From: Comamonadaceae bacterium
GTDB taxonomy: Bacteria > Pseudomonadota > Gammaproteobacteria > Burkholderiales > Burkholderiaceae_C
DNA length: 64,000 bases
Assembly (NCBI GenBank): GCA_947455465.1
Contig: CANGNS010000012.1
Location: forward strand, 41,084-105,083
Direction: 5' to 3'
This document shows positions 46,154-56,076 of the stretch, piece after piece. Position 1 is the first letter of the stretch; every line of letters starts with the position of its first letter. The notes beneath the pieces were generated by a model. The model searched no databases. It was not told where the DNA came from and worked only from the letters and a program-made list of their open reading frames with translations. Position numbers and translations under genes: made by a program.

Positions 46154-47859
46154 AAATCATCCCCCGCGACATTCCTCCGCGCAGCGTGTACGCGCTAGAG
46201 CAAGCCGGCGTGCATCCGCTGCTGGCGCGCCTGTACGCAGCGCGTGGCGTTACCGGTACCGCGCAAATTGACGACAGCCTGGCCAAACTCTTGCCGCCCG
46301 ACGGGCTCTTGGGCATAGCCGCAGCGGCCACCTTGCTGGCTGACGCCATCGCCCAAGGCAAGCGCTTGTGCATCGTGGCCGATTACGACTGCGACGGCGC
46401 CACCGCCTGCGCGCTGGCCCTGCGGGGCCTGAAACTGCTGGGCGCGCAGCAGGTCGGCTATTTGGTACCCGACCGCGTGGTGGACGGCTATGGCCTGACG
46501 GCTCCGATTGCCGACCGCGTCAAAGCCCAGGGCGCCGACGTGCTGATCACGGTGGACAACGGCATCGCCAGCGTGGAAGGCGTGGCGCATGCCAAAGCGC
46601 TGGGCCTGCAGGTGCTGGTGACCGACCACCACCTGCCTGCTGCGCAGCGACCCGAGGCCGACGTCATCGTCAACCCCAACCAGCACGGTTGCACTTTCGA
46701 GAGCAAGGCCCTGGCCGGTGTGGGCGTGATGTTTTATGTGCTGCTGGCGCTGCGCTCGGAGTTGCGCGCACGCGGCGTGTTCGACGCCGCCACCCAACCT
46801 AAGCTGGACAGCTTGCTGCCCTTGGTGGCGCTGGGCACGGTGGCCGACGTGGTGCGCCTGGACGCCAACAACCGCCGCCTGGTAGCCCAAGGCCTGAAGC
46901 GCGTGCGCGCCGGGGCCATGCCTGCGGGCATGGAGGCGCTGTTTCGGGCTGCCGGGCGCAAATCAGCGATTGCCACCAGCCAGGACTTTGGTTTTGCGCT
47001 GGGACCACGCATCAATGCCGCTGGCCGCTTATCGGATATGACACTGGGCATTGAGTGCCTGCTCACCGACGACCCGGCGCGCGCCGACGAGTTGGCGCGC
47101 GCGCTCGACGCCATCAACCGCGAGCGCCGCGTCATCGAGGGCGATATGCGCGACGTGGCCATGGAAGTGGCCGAGTCTTTGTTTGACGACCAGGACGAAG
47201 CGCCACCGGCCATTTGTGTGTTCGACCCGGACTTCAACGAGGGTGTGGTCGGCATCGTGGCCGCGCGCATCAAGGACAAATTTCACCGCCCCAGCTTTGT
47301 GTTTGCCGCCAGCCAGGCACCGGGCAAAGAGCATGAACTCAAAGGCTCGGGCCGCTCTATTGCCGGATTTCATTTGCGCGACGCGCTGGACCTGGTGGCC
47401 AAGCGCTACCCTGGCGTGCTGCTGCGCTTTGGCGGCCACGCCATGGCGGCGGGCTGCACGATTGCTGAGGAGCATCTGGACACCTTCGAGCAGGCCCTGA
47501 GCGAAGTCGCCCACGAATGGCTGGACGAGGCCACGCTGCAGCGCCGCCTGGAAACCGACGGCCCATTAGCCCCGGAATACCGCCGCGTAGACCTGGTGGA
47601 CACGCTGCACAAAGAAGTCTGGGGCCAAGGTTTTGCGACGCCTACTTTTAGCGAAGAAGTGCAAGTGCTGTCGCAGCGCATCGTCGGCGAAAAACATTTG
47701 GCACTCAAGCTCAAACACCAGGGCGAACCGGTCGACGGCATCTGGTTCGGCCACACCGAGCCGCTGCCCGCCGTGGTGACCATGGCCTTTCGGCTCGACG
47801 CCGACGAGTGGAATGGCGTGCGAAGGGTAAAGTTTTTTGTGGAGGCGGTGCAGAGCTGA
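46150..47859 (+). CDS. recJ: single-stranded DNA exonuclease RecJ
   Basis: 569 residues. A 5'-3' exonuclease of the DHH family for repair and recombination. Motifs seen are VADYDCDGATA (near 76), VTVDNG, VTDHHLP (near 160) and a DHHA1-type FGGHAMAAG segment. The start is the ATG that overlaps the previous stop; the longer frame overlaps that gene. It converges on yaeQ with two bases between the stops. Confidence 0.97.
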   Translation: MKIIPRDIPPRSVYALEQAGVHPLLARLYAARGVTGTAQIDDSLAKLLPPDGLLGIAAAATLLADAIAQGKRLCIVADYDCDGATACALALRGLKLLGAQQVGYLVPDRVVDGYGLTAPIADRVKAQGADVLITVDNGIASVEGVAHAKALGLQVLVTDHHLPAAQRPEADVIVNPNQHGCTFESKALAGVGVMFYVLLALRSELRARGVFDAATQPKLDSLLPLVALGTVADVVRLDANNRRLVAQGLKRVRAGAMPAGMEALFRAAGRKSAIATSQDFGFALGPRINAAGRLSDMTLGIECLLTDDPARADELARALDAINRERRVIEGDMRDVAMEVAESLFDDQDEAPPAICVFDPDFNEGVVGIVAARIKDKFHRPSFVFAASQAPGKEHELKGSGRSIAGFHLRDALDLVAKRYPGVLLRFGGHAMAAGCTIAEEHLDTFEQALSEVAHEWLDEATLQRRLETDGPLAPEYRRVDLVDTLHKEVWGQGFATPTFSEEVQVLSQRIVGEKHLALKLKHQGEPVDGIWFGHTEPLPAVVTMAFRLDADEWNGVRRVKFFVEAVQS

Positions 47860-47861
47860 GG

Positions 47862-48422
47862 CTACTTCCAGCGCACCGGCTCGATATCGACCGTCGTGCT
47901 GGCATCGCCCAAGGTAAGCACCCCTTCTTGCACAGTCGCCTGCAGCTGCATGCTGCGCTGCGCCAGCGGTATCAGCGCTTGCGAGGCCAGCGTGGGGATG
48001 CGGTAAACGCGCAGATTTTGCGGGCGGCTGAGTTTACTTTCCATGCTGCGCCACCACACTTCGGCGGCATGGTTAAAGCAGTACAGCAGCACCTGGTCGG
48101 ACTTGCCGCAGGCTTTGATGAGCGGCTTGTCTTCGGGCTGGCCCACCTCGATCCAGACGCGGGTGCGGCCGGTGAAATCGCGCAGCCAGACATCGGGCTC
48201 ATCGGGGTCCGATAGGCCGGCACCGAAAGCCAAGGTGCCGTCGCCATTGCACACGCTGTTGAGGGTATGGGCCTGCAAGGCCAGGGCGCACAGGCGCACC
48301 ATCATGCGCTCGTCGGTTTCGCTGGGATGGCGGGCCAGCGTCAGTGTGTGGTCGGCGTAGTAGTTGTTGTCGATGTCTGCAATTTGCAGGTTTGCTTTGA
48401 AAATCGTTGATTTGAGGGCCAT
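47862..48422 (-). CDS. yaeQ: YaeQ family protein
   Basis: 186 residues, the family length. The YADHTLTLARHPSETDERMM start and the central VWIEVGQPE and LLYCFN segments fit YaeQ, a PD-(D/E)XK nuclease-like fold of unsettled function. The ATG is 93 bases from the divergent SDR gene. Confidence 0.92.
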   Translation of the reverse strand: MALKSTIFKANLQIADIDNNYYADHTLTLARHPSETDERMMVRLCALALQAHTLNSVCNGDGTLAFGAGLSDPDEPDVWLRDFTGRTRVWIEVGQPEDKPLIKACGKSDQVLLYCFNHAAEVWWRSMESKLSRPQNLRVYRIPTLASQALIPLAQRSMQLQATVQEGVLTLGDASTTVDIEPVRWK

Positions 48423-48515
48423 GCACCGATTGTGACCGAGGCCCCGGCCGCAACTGCCCGCCTACTTGCCCACCTGCCACAATGGCAGCCCGTCCAACCC
48501 CTTCGGAGACCGCCC

Positions 48516-49271
48516 ATGCCCCAATCCCTGACGATTTTGACCGGCGCCTCGCGCGGCATGGGCCTGGCTATGGCCGAGCAACTGCTGCAGCCAGGCACGC
48601 TGCTGCTTTGCATTTCACGCCAATCCAATGCGGCGCTGGACGCTTTGGCCGCGCAGCGAGGTGCGCAATTGCAGCAATGGCAAGCGGATTTGGCCGACGC
48701 CGCGCCGGTGGCGCAGCGCCTGGCCACGTGGCTGCAAGCGCTGGAGCCGGCCACGCTGCAATCGGTCGCCTTGATCAATAACGCGGGCGTGATCTCCGCC
48801 CTCACCCCTGTGCGCGAGGCAGACGCAGCCGACCTGGCCCACGCCCTGCGCGTCGGCCTGGAGGCGCCCATGCTGCTGTGCGCCGCCTTTTTGGGTGCGA
48901 CGCGGCACTGGAGCGTGCCGCGCAAAGTGCTCAATATTTCCTCGGGCCTGGGCCGCCGGGCCATGGCCTCCTCGGCCAGTTACTGCGCGGCCAAAGCGGG
49001 CCTGGACCATTTCAGCCGCAGCCTGGCGCTGGAAGAGGCGCTGCAAGCCCAAGGCGCCAAAGTCTGCTCCCTGGCGCCCGGGGTGATTGCCACCGACATG
49101 CAAGCGCAGCTGCGCGGTGCCGACCCGCAGACCTTCCCGGATATTGGCAACTTCCAGGCCCTGCACGCCCAAGGCCTGCTGAGCAGCCCCGCAGACGCCG
49201 CAAAGCGGGTGCTGGCCTACCTGGACCGCCCCGACTTCGGCCACGAACCCGTGGCCGACGTGCGGGGCTAA
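48516..49271 (+). CDS. short-chain dehydrogenase/reductase
   Basis: 251 residues from the ATG at 48516 (CGGAG upstream). TGASRGMG coenzyme site, NNAG, and the catalytic S-Y-K as SSGLGRRAMASSASYCAAK. The length and pattern resemble YueD/sepiapterin-reductase-like SDRs that reduce ketones with NADPH. Substrate unknown. bktB follows on the same strand after 119 bases. Confidence 0.88.
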   Translation: MPQSLTILTGASRGMGLAMAEQLLQPGTLLLCISRQSNAALDALAAQRGAQLQQWQADLADAAPVAQRLATWLQALEPATLQSVALINNAGVISALTPVREADAADLAHALRVGLEAPMLLCAAFLGATRHWSVPRKVLNISSGLGRRAMASSASYCAAKAGLDHFSRSLALEEALQAQGAKVCSLAPGVIATDMQAQLRGADPQTFPDIGNFQALHAQGLLSSPADAAKRVLAYLDRPDFGHEPVADVRG

Positions 49272-49390
49272 AGCCGCCCCTGCCGCCAGCCAAGCCCGTA
49301 AGGCGCGCGTACGCAAGCACCCAGAAAATTGCGGCTTGCCCGGTACGCCGGGACCCGGCCGCCTAACCTAATTAACCCAAGGAAACCATC

Positions 49391-50578
49391 ATGTCCCGTG
49401 AAGTCGTCGTCGTCAGCGCAGTGCGCACCGCTATTGGAACTTTTGGCGGCAGCCTCAAAGACATCGCCCCCACTGAGCTGGCCTCGCAAGTGGTGCGCGA
49501 ATCCCTGGCGCGCGCGCAGGTGGACGGCAAAGACGTGGGCCATGTGGTTTTCGGCCATGTGGTCAACACTGAACCCAAAGACATGTACCTCTCGCGCGTG
49601 GCGGCCCTGGGCGGCGGTTGCGGCCAGGGCACGCCGGCTTTTAACGTGAACCGCTTGTGCGGCTCGGGCCTGCAAGCCATCGTCAACGCCAGCCAAAGCA
49701 TTTTGTTAGGCGACGCCGACATCGCCATTGGTGGCGGTGCAGAGACTATGAGCCGCGCGCCTTTTGCGTCCCTCAATATGCGCTGGGGCGCACGCATGGG
49801 CGACAACAAAATGGTGGACATGATGGTCGGCGCGCTGCACGATCCGTTCCAAAACATCCACATGGGCGTAACCGCTGAAAACATCGCCGCCAAATGGGGC
49901 ATCAGCCGCGAGGAGCAAGACGCGCTGGCCGTTGAAAGCCACAACCGCGCCCAACGCGCTACCGAGGGCGGGTACTTCACCACCCAGATCATGCCCGTGA
50001 CCTTGAAAAGCCGTAAGGGCGATATCGCCTATGCCACCGACGAGCATTTCCGCCCTAACTGCACGGCTGCCGAACTCGCCAAATTAAAACCTGTTTTCCT
50101 GAAAGAAAACGGCACCGTCACGGCTGGCAATGCCTCGGGCATCAACGACGCCGCCGCTGCGGTGGTGCTAATGGAAGCGGGCGCGGCCAAAGCCCGGGGC
50201 CTCAAGCCCATGGCGCGCCTGGTGGCCTACGCCCACGCCGGCGTGGACCCGCAGTACATGGGCATCGGCCCGGTGCCGGCCAGCAAACTGGCGCTGCAAA
50301 AGGCCGGCCTGACGGTTAACGATCTGGACGTGATCGAGGCCAACGAAGCCTTCGCCGCCCAAGCCTGCGCCGTCACCCGCGACCTGGGCCTGGACCCGGC
50401 CAAGGTCAACCCCAATGGCTCGGGCATATCGCTGGGCCACCCGATTGGTGCCACCGGCGCACTCATCACCGTCAAAGCCTTGTACGAACTCGAACGCATC
50501 CAAGGCCGCTACGCGCTGGTCACCATGTGCATCGGCGGCGGGCAGGGCATTGCGGCGATTTTTGAGCGGCAAAGCTGA
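49391..50578 (+). CDS. bktB: beta-ketothiolase BktB / acetyl-CoA acyltransferase
   Basis: 395 residues. A biosynthetic-type thiolase with C90 (NRLCGSG), H350 (SLGHPIG) and C380 (CIGGGQG). The catalytic residues fall at the same numbers as in Cupriavidus BktB, and the start closely resembles it, so it probably condenses or cleaves short 3-ketoacyl-CoAs (C4 and C5). PhaB and PhaC are not in the window. The ATG follows an AAGGAAACC site. Confidence 0.93.
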   Translation: MSREVVVVSAVRTAIGTFGGSLKDIAPTELASQVVRESLARAQVDGKDVGHVVFGHVVNTEPKDMYLSRVAALGGGCGQGTPAFNVNRLCGSGLQAIVNASQSILLGDADIAIGGGAETMSRAPFASLNMRWGARMGDNKMVDMMVGALHDPFQNIHMGVTAENIAAKWGISREEQDALAVESHNRAQRATEGGYFTTQIMPVTLKSRKGDIAYATDEHFRPNCTAAELAKLKPVFLKENGTVTAGNASGINDAAAAVVLMEAGAAKARGLKPMARLVAYAHAGVDPQYMGIGPVPASKLALQKAGLTVNDLDVIEANEAFAAQACAVTRDLGLDPAKVNPNGSGISLGHPIGATGALITVKALYELERIQGRYALVTMCIGGGQGIAAIFERQS

Positions 50579-50593
50579 TAGCCATGGCGGGCG

Positions 50594-50609
50594 CCAACGT
50601 GAGCGTTGG
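50594..50609 (+). terminator. possible hairpin after bktB
   Basis: CCAACG and CGTTGG form a 6-bp stem around TGAG, 15 bases after the bktB stop. No U-run follows, so this is a weak candidate only. Confidence 0.3.
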
Positions 50610-50707
50610 GCCCCCATTAGTGGACTTGTCGCCTACGCAACCCGCCGGCGGGCCGGCCTGCGCTAGCATCGCAGCCCTTGACAGCACTGCCCAGAAAGGC
50701 CTCCCCC

Positions 50708-51757
50708 ATGTCCGCTCCCGTCTTGTCCACCCTCGTCAATCACCAAATCCGGCTGGCTGCGCGCCCCGTAGGCATGCCTACGCGCGACAACTGGCGTTTC
50801 ACCACCGAGGCGGTGGCCGAACCCGAGGACGGCGGCGTCGTGCTGCAAACCTTGGCTTTGTCGCTGGACCCGGCGATGCGCGGCTGGATGAACGAAGGGC
50901 GCAGCTACATCCCACCCGTGGCCATCGACGAGGTGATGCGCGCCGGTGGCGTGGGCCGGGTGATTGCCTCCAAGAGCCCACAGTTTGCGGTCGGCGATAT
51001 GGCGAGCGCCGGCTTTGGCGTGCAGCAGTACCTGCGCTTGGCACCGGGTGAGTTCAAGCGCAACGGAATTTTCAAAATCGACCTTCGCATGGGCTCGCTC
51101 ACGCAGTGGCTCAATGTGCTGGGCATGCCCGGCATGACAGGCTACTTCGGCCTGATGGACGTGGGCCAACCCCAGGCGGGCGAGACCGTGGTGGTATCGG
51201 GCGCGGCAGGTGCGGTGGGCCAAACCGTGGGCCAGATGGCCAAGATCAAGGGTTGCCGCGTCGTCGGCATCGCCGGGGGCCAAGCCAAGTGCGACTGGGT
51301 GGTCCAGGAGCTGGGTTTTGACGCCTGCATCGACTACAAAGCTGGCCCCAGCGCGGTGCGCGAGGGGCTCAAAGCCCATTGCCCCCAGGGCGTGGATATT
51401 TACTTTGACAACGTGGGCGGCGAGATTCTCGATACGGTGCTGGCCCGCATCAACCGCAAAGCGCGCATCGTCATTTGCGGCGCCATCAGCCAGTACAACG
51501 CCACCACGGCGGTGGCCGGCCCGAAAAATTACCTCAGCCTTTTGGTCAACCGCGCGCGCATGGAAGGCATCGTGGTCTTTGACTACGCCGACCGCTACCA
51601 CCTGGCCATTGCCGAAATGGCTGGCTACCTCAAAGACGGCCGCATGAAGAGCAAAGAGGACGTCGTGCAGGGCCTGGAGCACTTCCCCGAGGCGCTGCTC
51701 AAGCTATTTAACGGTGAGAACTTCGGCAAACTGGTGCTCGAGGTGGCAAGCGCCTAA
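50708..51757 (+). CDS. NADP-dependent reductase of the CurA/PTGR type
   Basis: 349 residues from the ATG at 50708. A zinc-free medium-chain reductase: the LSLDPAMRGWMNE start and the coenzyme motif SGAAGAVGQ, plus DIYFDNVGG, are those of CurA and prostaglandin/leukotriene reductases, which reduce alpha,beta-unsaturated ketones and aldehydes with NADPH. Exact substrate unknown. It may be in one unit with bktB. Confidence 0.88.
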   Translation: MSAPVLSTLVNHQIRLAARPVGMPTRDNWRFTTEAVAEPEDGGVVLQTLALSLDPAMRGWMNEGRSYIPPVAIDEVMRAGGVGRVIASKSPQFAVGDMASAGFGVQQYLRLAPGEFKRNGIFKIDLRMGSLTQWLNVLGMPGMTGYFGLMDVGQPQAGETVVVSGAAGAVGQTVGQMAKIKGCRVVGIAGGQAKCDWVVQELGFDACIDYKAGPSAVREGLKAHCPQGVDIYFDNVGGEILDTVLARINRKARIVICGAISQYNATTAVAGPKNYLSLLVNRARMEGIVVFDYADRYHLAIAEMAGYLKDGRMKSKEDVVQGLEHFPEALLKLFNGENFGKLVLEVASA

Positions 51758-51775
51758 AGCCGCTGCCCGCCCCGC

Positions 51776-52987
51776 TCAGTCGAGCATGGCCGCGTAGACC
51801 ATGTTGCGGAACAAGGGCCGGAAAAACTCACGCTGGTTGGGCGCCTGAATCATCAGGATGGCAAACATGTCTTGCTGCGGGTCCACCCAAAAGGTGGTGC
51901 CGGCAATGCCGCCCCAGGAATACAGGCCCACGCTGCCGGGCAGTGTGTCCAGGCCGGCTGCCAGGCGGACCGCGAAGCCCAGACCAAAACCGGTGCCCGG
52001 TGCCAGCATATTGCCTGCGTTTTCGGTACGGTTTTGGCCGATGCGGCCCAGGTGGTCGGCGGTCATGAAGCGCACGGTGTGCGGGCTCAGCAGGCGCTGG
52101 CCTGCCAGCGTGCCGCCATTGAGCATGCACTGGCAAAAACGGGCATAGTCGGCCACCGTGCCACCCAAACCACCACCGCCGGACTCCAGGCGTGGCACCT
52201 CGGTCAGGTCAATCAAGGGCATGGGCGTGCCGCCGTCCGGGTCGTGGGCAAAGGCCTGCGCAATGCGGTGCTGCTGAGCTGGTGGCACGTGAAACGCGGT
52301 GTCCACCATGCCCAGAGGCCCGAGCACGTTTTCTTGCAGCAACTGGCCCAGGCTTTGGCCCGAGACCACCTCCAGGAGCGCGCCCAGCACGTCGGTGGCG
52401 CGGCTGTATTCCCAGATGGAGCCGGGCTCAAACATCAACGGCATGCGCGCCAGGAGCGCGGCAAATTCGGCATTGCTGTGGCCGCGCGCGGTGATGCGCA
52501 GGCCGGCCTCCTCGTACATTTTTTGCACTGGCGACTGGCCTAAAAATTCGTAGGTCATGCCCGCCGTGTGGCGCAGCAAGTCATAGACAGTGATGGCGGC
52601 GCGCGGGCGCTGCAGGTGCAGCACGCCCTGCTCCAGGCGGCCTAGCTGTACATCGGCAAATGCCGGCAGGTAGCGCGCCACCGGATCGGTCAGCTGTAGC
52701 TTGCCGCGCTCGACCAGCTGCATGGCGGCAACCGAGACCAGCGGCTTGGTCATGGAGTAAATCCGGAAAATCGCGTCCAGCGGCATGGGCGTACCGGTGG
52801 CTGGGTCCAGGCTGCCGATGGCCTCGTGCAGCAGCACTTGGCCCTGGCGGGCGATCAGCAAGACTGCGCCCGGCAGTCGGCCCACGTCCACCTGGGTTTG
52901 CAGTGTCTGCAGCAACTGCGTGCAGCGGGCAGGGTCAAAGCGGGCGGCGGCGGGTGTGGTGGTGGGTAAAGGTGTGGCTAAGTGCAT
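51776..52987 (-). CDS. serine hydrolase (class C beta-lactamase/esterase family)
   Basis: 403 residues. The catalytic SxxK is visible as SMTK (near 78), a YSR motif near 190 takes the YxN place, and a WGGIAGT segment is at the C-terminus. There is no signal peptide, so it is likely a cytoplasmic esterase like EstB and not a beta-lactamase. The gene lies 30 bases downstream of the acyl-CoA ligase in the same direction, suggesting a joint role in ester catabolism. Confidence 0.87.
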   Translation of the reverse strand: MHLATPLPTTTPAAARFDPARCTQLLQTLQTQVDVGRLPGAVLLIARQGQVLLHEAIGSLDPATGTPMPLDAIFRIYSMTKPLVSVAAMQLVERGKLQLTDPVARYLPAFADVQLGRLEQGVLHLQRPRAAITVYDLLRHTAGMTYEFLGQSPVQKMYEEAGLRITARGHSNAEFAALLARMPLMFEPGSIWEYSRATDVLGALLEVVSGQSLGQLLQENVLGPLGMVDTAFHVPPAQQHRIAQAFAHDPDGGTPMPLIDLTEVPRLESGGGGLGGTVADYARFCQCMLNGGTLAGQRLLSPHTVRFMTADHLGRIGQNRTENAGNMLAPGTGFGLGFAVRLAAGLDTLPGSVGLYSWGGIAGTTFWVDPQQDMFAILMIQAPNQREFFRPLFRNMVYAAMLD

Positions 52988-53017
52988 GACAAAGTAGGGG
53001 GAAACAAGAAAAAAAGC

Positions 53018-54739
53018 TCAGGCGCCCGAGCTGCGTTCACGCTCTTGCTCTTGCAGCAAGCGCCACATAACCTTACCGGCGCCACTCTTGGGGAGCGCGT
53101 CCAAAAACTCCACCTCGCGCGGCACTTTGTAGACGGCCATGTTCTCGCGGCACCAGGCGATGATGTCTTGCGCGCTGACCTGGCCCTTGTGCGTGGCGCG
53201 CAGCACCACCATGGCCTTGACCGACTCGCCCCGGTAGGCGTCTTGGGTGGCGATGATGCAGGCCTCCTGGATGGCCGGATGGCGAAACATCAGCGCCTCC
53301 ACTTCGGCCGGCCAGACCTTAAAGCCCGAGGCATTGATCATGCGCTTGAGGCGGTCGGTCATAAAGTAGTAGCCGTCTTCGTCGATGCGGCCCATGTCGC
53401 CCGAGCGGAAGTAGCGCGCGCCCTCGATCTCGACAAAGGCTTGCGCATTGGCCTCGGGGCGGCGCCAGTAGCCCTCAAAAATCTGCGGGCCGCGCATCAC
53501 GATCTCGCCGGACTCGCCCAGCGGCATATCGGCCAGGGTGTCCGGGTCGACCACGCGGGCTTGCACGCCGACAAAAGGAATGCCCAGGCATTGCTGCTTG
53601 GGCGCGTCAGGCGGGTTGCTGTGCGAAGGTGCGGCCGTCTCGGTCAGACCGTAGCCTTCGGCGTAGCGCAGGCCGTATTGCTCCAGCAGGCGCTGCGCCA
53701 CCGCCTGGGGCATGGCCGCCCCACCCCCGCCGATGTAGACCAGGCTGGAGAGGTCAAAGCGGTCCACGTTGGCGCTGCCCAGCAGGTCGATGACCATGGT
53801 CGGGATATTGGTCCAGTGCGTCACCCGCCATCGGGCGATCAGGCTGGCGGCCAGTTCGCGGTCCCAGCGCGGCATGAGCACCATGGTGGCGCCGCAGTAG
53901 ATATTGGTGTGCATCAGGCTGACCATGCCGGTAATGTGGAACATGGGTACCACCATCAGCGTGACGTTTTCCATGCTGCCATTGCCCCACATAGCGCTGG
54001 CGATGGCGTTGTGCATGATGCTGCTATGCCGGTGCATGCAGCCCTTGGGCAGGCCGGTGGTGCCGCTGGTATAGGGCAGCACGGCCAGGTCGGTCGGGCC
54101 TGCGGTCAGCGCGGGCGGCGCGTCGGCGCAGGCCAGGGCCTGTTCCCAGGTGTGCACCTGGCCGCCGGCCAAGGCGGGCATGGGGTGGCGCGTAAGCAGC
54201 CAGTCGCTCCAAGCGGCCGGCGGGGCATCGTCGCCGCTTTGTGGGTCAAATGCGTCGGTGAAATGGGTGATCACCACATGCGCCAGCCCCTGCCCGACCG
54301 GCAGCGCAGCACTGGCCGCGGCCAAGTCCGCAGCCAAATCGGCGCTGGTAATGGCAACTTTGGCCTCCGGGTCCAGGATGTAGTGCTGCAGCTCCTGGGA
54401 CCGGTTCATCGGGTTGACCGGCACCACCACGGCATTGGCCCGCAGGATGCCGAAGTGGGCAACCACCAGCTGCGGGCAGTTTTGCATATTGAGCACCACC
54501 CGGTCGCCCGCATGCACGCCCAGGCGCACCAGATAGGCGGCAAAGCGTTCGGCTTGCACCTGCAACTGCGCATACGAGGTCTGGCGACCGAAAAACACCA
54601 TGGCGGTTTTGTGCGGGAAGCGCCGGGCGCTGGTTTGCAGGTTGTCCCACAGCGATGTCTGGGGCACAGTAATGCTTTTGGGCAGGCGCGCCGGCCAAAA
54701 GCGGTAGTGGCGCGGGGCAGTTGAATCAGCGGCGGGCAT
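53018..54739 (-). CDS. AMP-dependent acyl-CoA ligase (long-chain fatty acid type)
   Basis: 573 residues from the ATG at 54739 (AAGG upstream). The P-loop-like YTSGTTGLPKG, EGYGLTETA, the hinge RSGDMGRIDEDGYYFMTDRLKRMI, and the catalytic lysine in KSGAGKVMWR are all present. It activates a carboxylic acid to its CoA thioester via an acyl-AMP; a medium or long-chain fatty acid is most likely. Upstream of the serine hydrolase. Confidence 0.92.
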   Translation of the reverse strand: MPAADSTAPRHYRFWPARLPKSITVPQTSLWDNLQTSARRFPHKTAMVFFGRQTSYAQLQVQAERFAAYLVRLGVHAGDRVVLNMQNCPQLVVAHFGILRANAVVVPVNPMNRSQELQHYILDPEAKVAITSADLAADLAAASAALPVGQGLAHVVITHFTDAFDPQSGDDAPPAAWSDWLLTRHPMPALAGGQVHTWEQALACADAPPALTAGPTDLAVLPYTSGTTGLPKGCMHRHSSIMHNAIASAMWGNGSMENVTLMVVPMFHITGMVSLMHTNIYCGATMVLMPRWDRELAASLIARWRVTHWTNIPTMVIDLLGSANVDRFDLSSLVYIGGGGAAMPQAVAQRLLEQYGLRYAEGYGLTETAAPSHSNPPDAPKQQCLGIPFVGVQARVVDPDTLADMPLGESGEIVMRGPQIFEGYWRRPEANAQAFVEIEGARYFRSGDMGRIDEDGYYFMTDRLKRMINASGFKVWPAEVEALMFRHPAIQEACIIATQDAYRGESVKAMVVLRATHKGQVSAQDIIAWCRENMAVYKVPREVEFLDALPKSGAGKVMWRLLQEQERERSSGA

Positions 54740-55000
54740 GGGCAACCTTTAAAAAGTCCTGTAAAAACCGTGCCGCACCCTGCGCGGCCTGGTGATTTTG
54801 CGTGCTCCAATAGCGACCGGCATGCATCGTTTACCCTCGCTGGGCCCGGGTGCCCTGCCCGCCGCCTGCGGGTGTTTACCCCGATGCGGCAAGGCGCCAC
54901 AGCGCTTTAGGATAGGCCCTCAGGCACAATGCGCTGCCTTGCCGTGCGTGCGCGGCGCCTACGATTGCCCATGTAAAACCCGTTTTTTGGAGAAAACCGC

Positions 55001-56035
55001 ATGAAACTGAACCGTACCTCATCTCTCGTCGCGGCGCTGGCCGTCGCTGGCAGCGTCGCCTGGGCGCCCGCCCATGCTGGCAAAACCCTGGACGCAGTCA
55101 AAGCCCGTGGCCAAGTCGTCTGTGGCGTGCACACCGGTCTGGCCGGCTTTAGCGCCGCCGATTCCAATGGCAAATGGGCTGGTATCGACGTCGATATCTG
55201 CCGCGCTGTGGCAGCGGCCACCCTGGGCGATGCCGAAAAAGTGAAATACGTGCCCCTGACCGCCCAAGCGCGCTTTGCGGCCGTGCAGTCGGGCGAAGTG
55301 GACGTGCTCTCGCGCAACACCACCTTCACCCTGACGCGTGACGCCTCCATCGGCCTGAGCCAGACCGCCGTGGTCTACTACGACGGCCAAGGCTTTATGG
55401 TGCCGGTCAAGAGCAAGATCAAGAGCGCCAAGCAGCTCAAGGGCCAAACCGTGTGCGTCCAGTCGGGCACCACAACCGAGAAAAATCTGACCGATTACTC
55501 CAAAGCCAATGGCCTGGCGATCAAACCGGTGGTGTTTGAAAAGCTCGACGCCGTCGAGGGCGCTTACTTCTCGGGCCGTTGCGTGGCCTACACGACCGAC
55601 GCCTCGGGCCTGGCCTCGGTGCGCAACAAGTCGGCGAAAAACCCAGCCGACCACCTGATCCTGCCCGAGCTGATCTCCAAAGAGCCCCTGGGCCCCATGG
55701 TGCGCCGTGGCGATGACGAGTGGACAGCCATCGTCAAATGGACGGTCTACGGTCTGCTCGAAGCCGAAGAAAACGGTATCACCCACGCCAATGTCGATGA
55801 ACTCAAAGCCACCAGCAAAGACCCGGTCGTTGGCCGTATCTTGGGCACCACCGAAGACACCGGCAAACTGCTCGGCCTGGACAAAGAGTGGCTGGCCAAT
55901 GCCGTCAAAGCCACGGGCAATTACGGCGAAATCTTTGAGCGCAATGTCGGCCCCAAATCGGCGCTGCAACTGCCCCGTGGTCTGAACAATTTGTGGAACA
56001 AAGGCGGCATCCAGTACGCCCCGCCCATCCGCTAA
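55001..56035 (+). CDS. aapJ: general L-amino acid ABC transporter binding protein AapJ
   Basis: 344 residues with a signal peptide at about 1-26 (cut after AHA). Family features are GVHTGLAGFS, DVDICRAVAAA and the LSRNTTFTLTRD segment of AapJ/BztA. It captures amino acids in the periplasm for AapQMP. A hairpin resembling an attenuator follows its stop, so the binding protein is probably made in excess over the membrane subunits, as is common. Confidence 0.94.
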   Translation: MKLNRTSSLVAALAVAGSVAWAPAHAGKTLDAVKARGQVVCGVHTGLAGFSAADSNGKWAGIDVDICRAVAAATLGDAEKVKYVPLTAQARFAAVQSGEVDVLSRNTTFTLTRDASIGLSQTAVVYYDGQGFMVPVKSKIKSAKQLKGQTVCVQSGTTTEKNLTDYSKANGLAIKPVVFEKLDAVEGAYFSGRCVAYTTDASGLASVRNKSAKNPADHLILPELISKEPLGPMVRRGDDEWTAIVKWTVYGLLEAEENGITHANVDELKATSKDPVVGRILGTTEDTGKLLGLDKEWLANAVKATGNYGEIFERNVGPKSALQLPRGLNNLWNKGGIQYAPPIR

Positions 56036-56076
56036 TGACGCAAGCCCTTGGCGGCTACCCGCGCAAGGCCTGAACC

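Noticed and set aside
50663..51682. 339-codon minus-strand frame opposite the CurA-like reductase
   Set aside because: Shadow of a gene with a clear coenzyme-binding motif and signature segments.
54915..54945. sigma-54-like GGCAC...GC upstream of aapJ
   Set aside because: The spacing between the GG and GC elements is off by one base, so it does not meet the strict -24/-12 rule.
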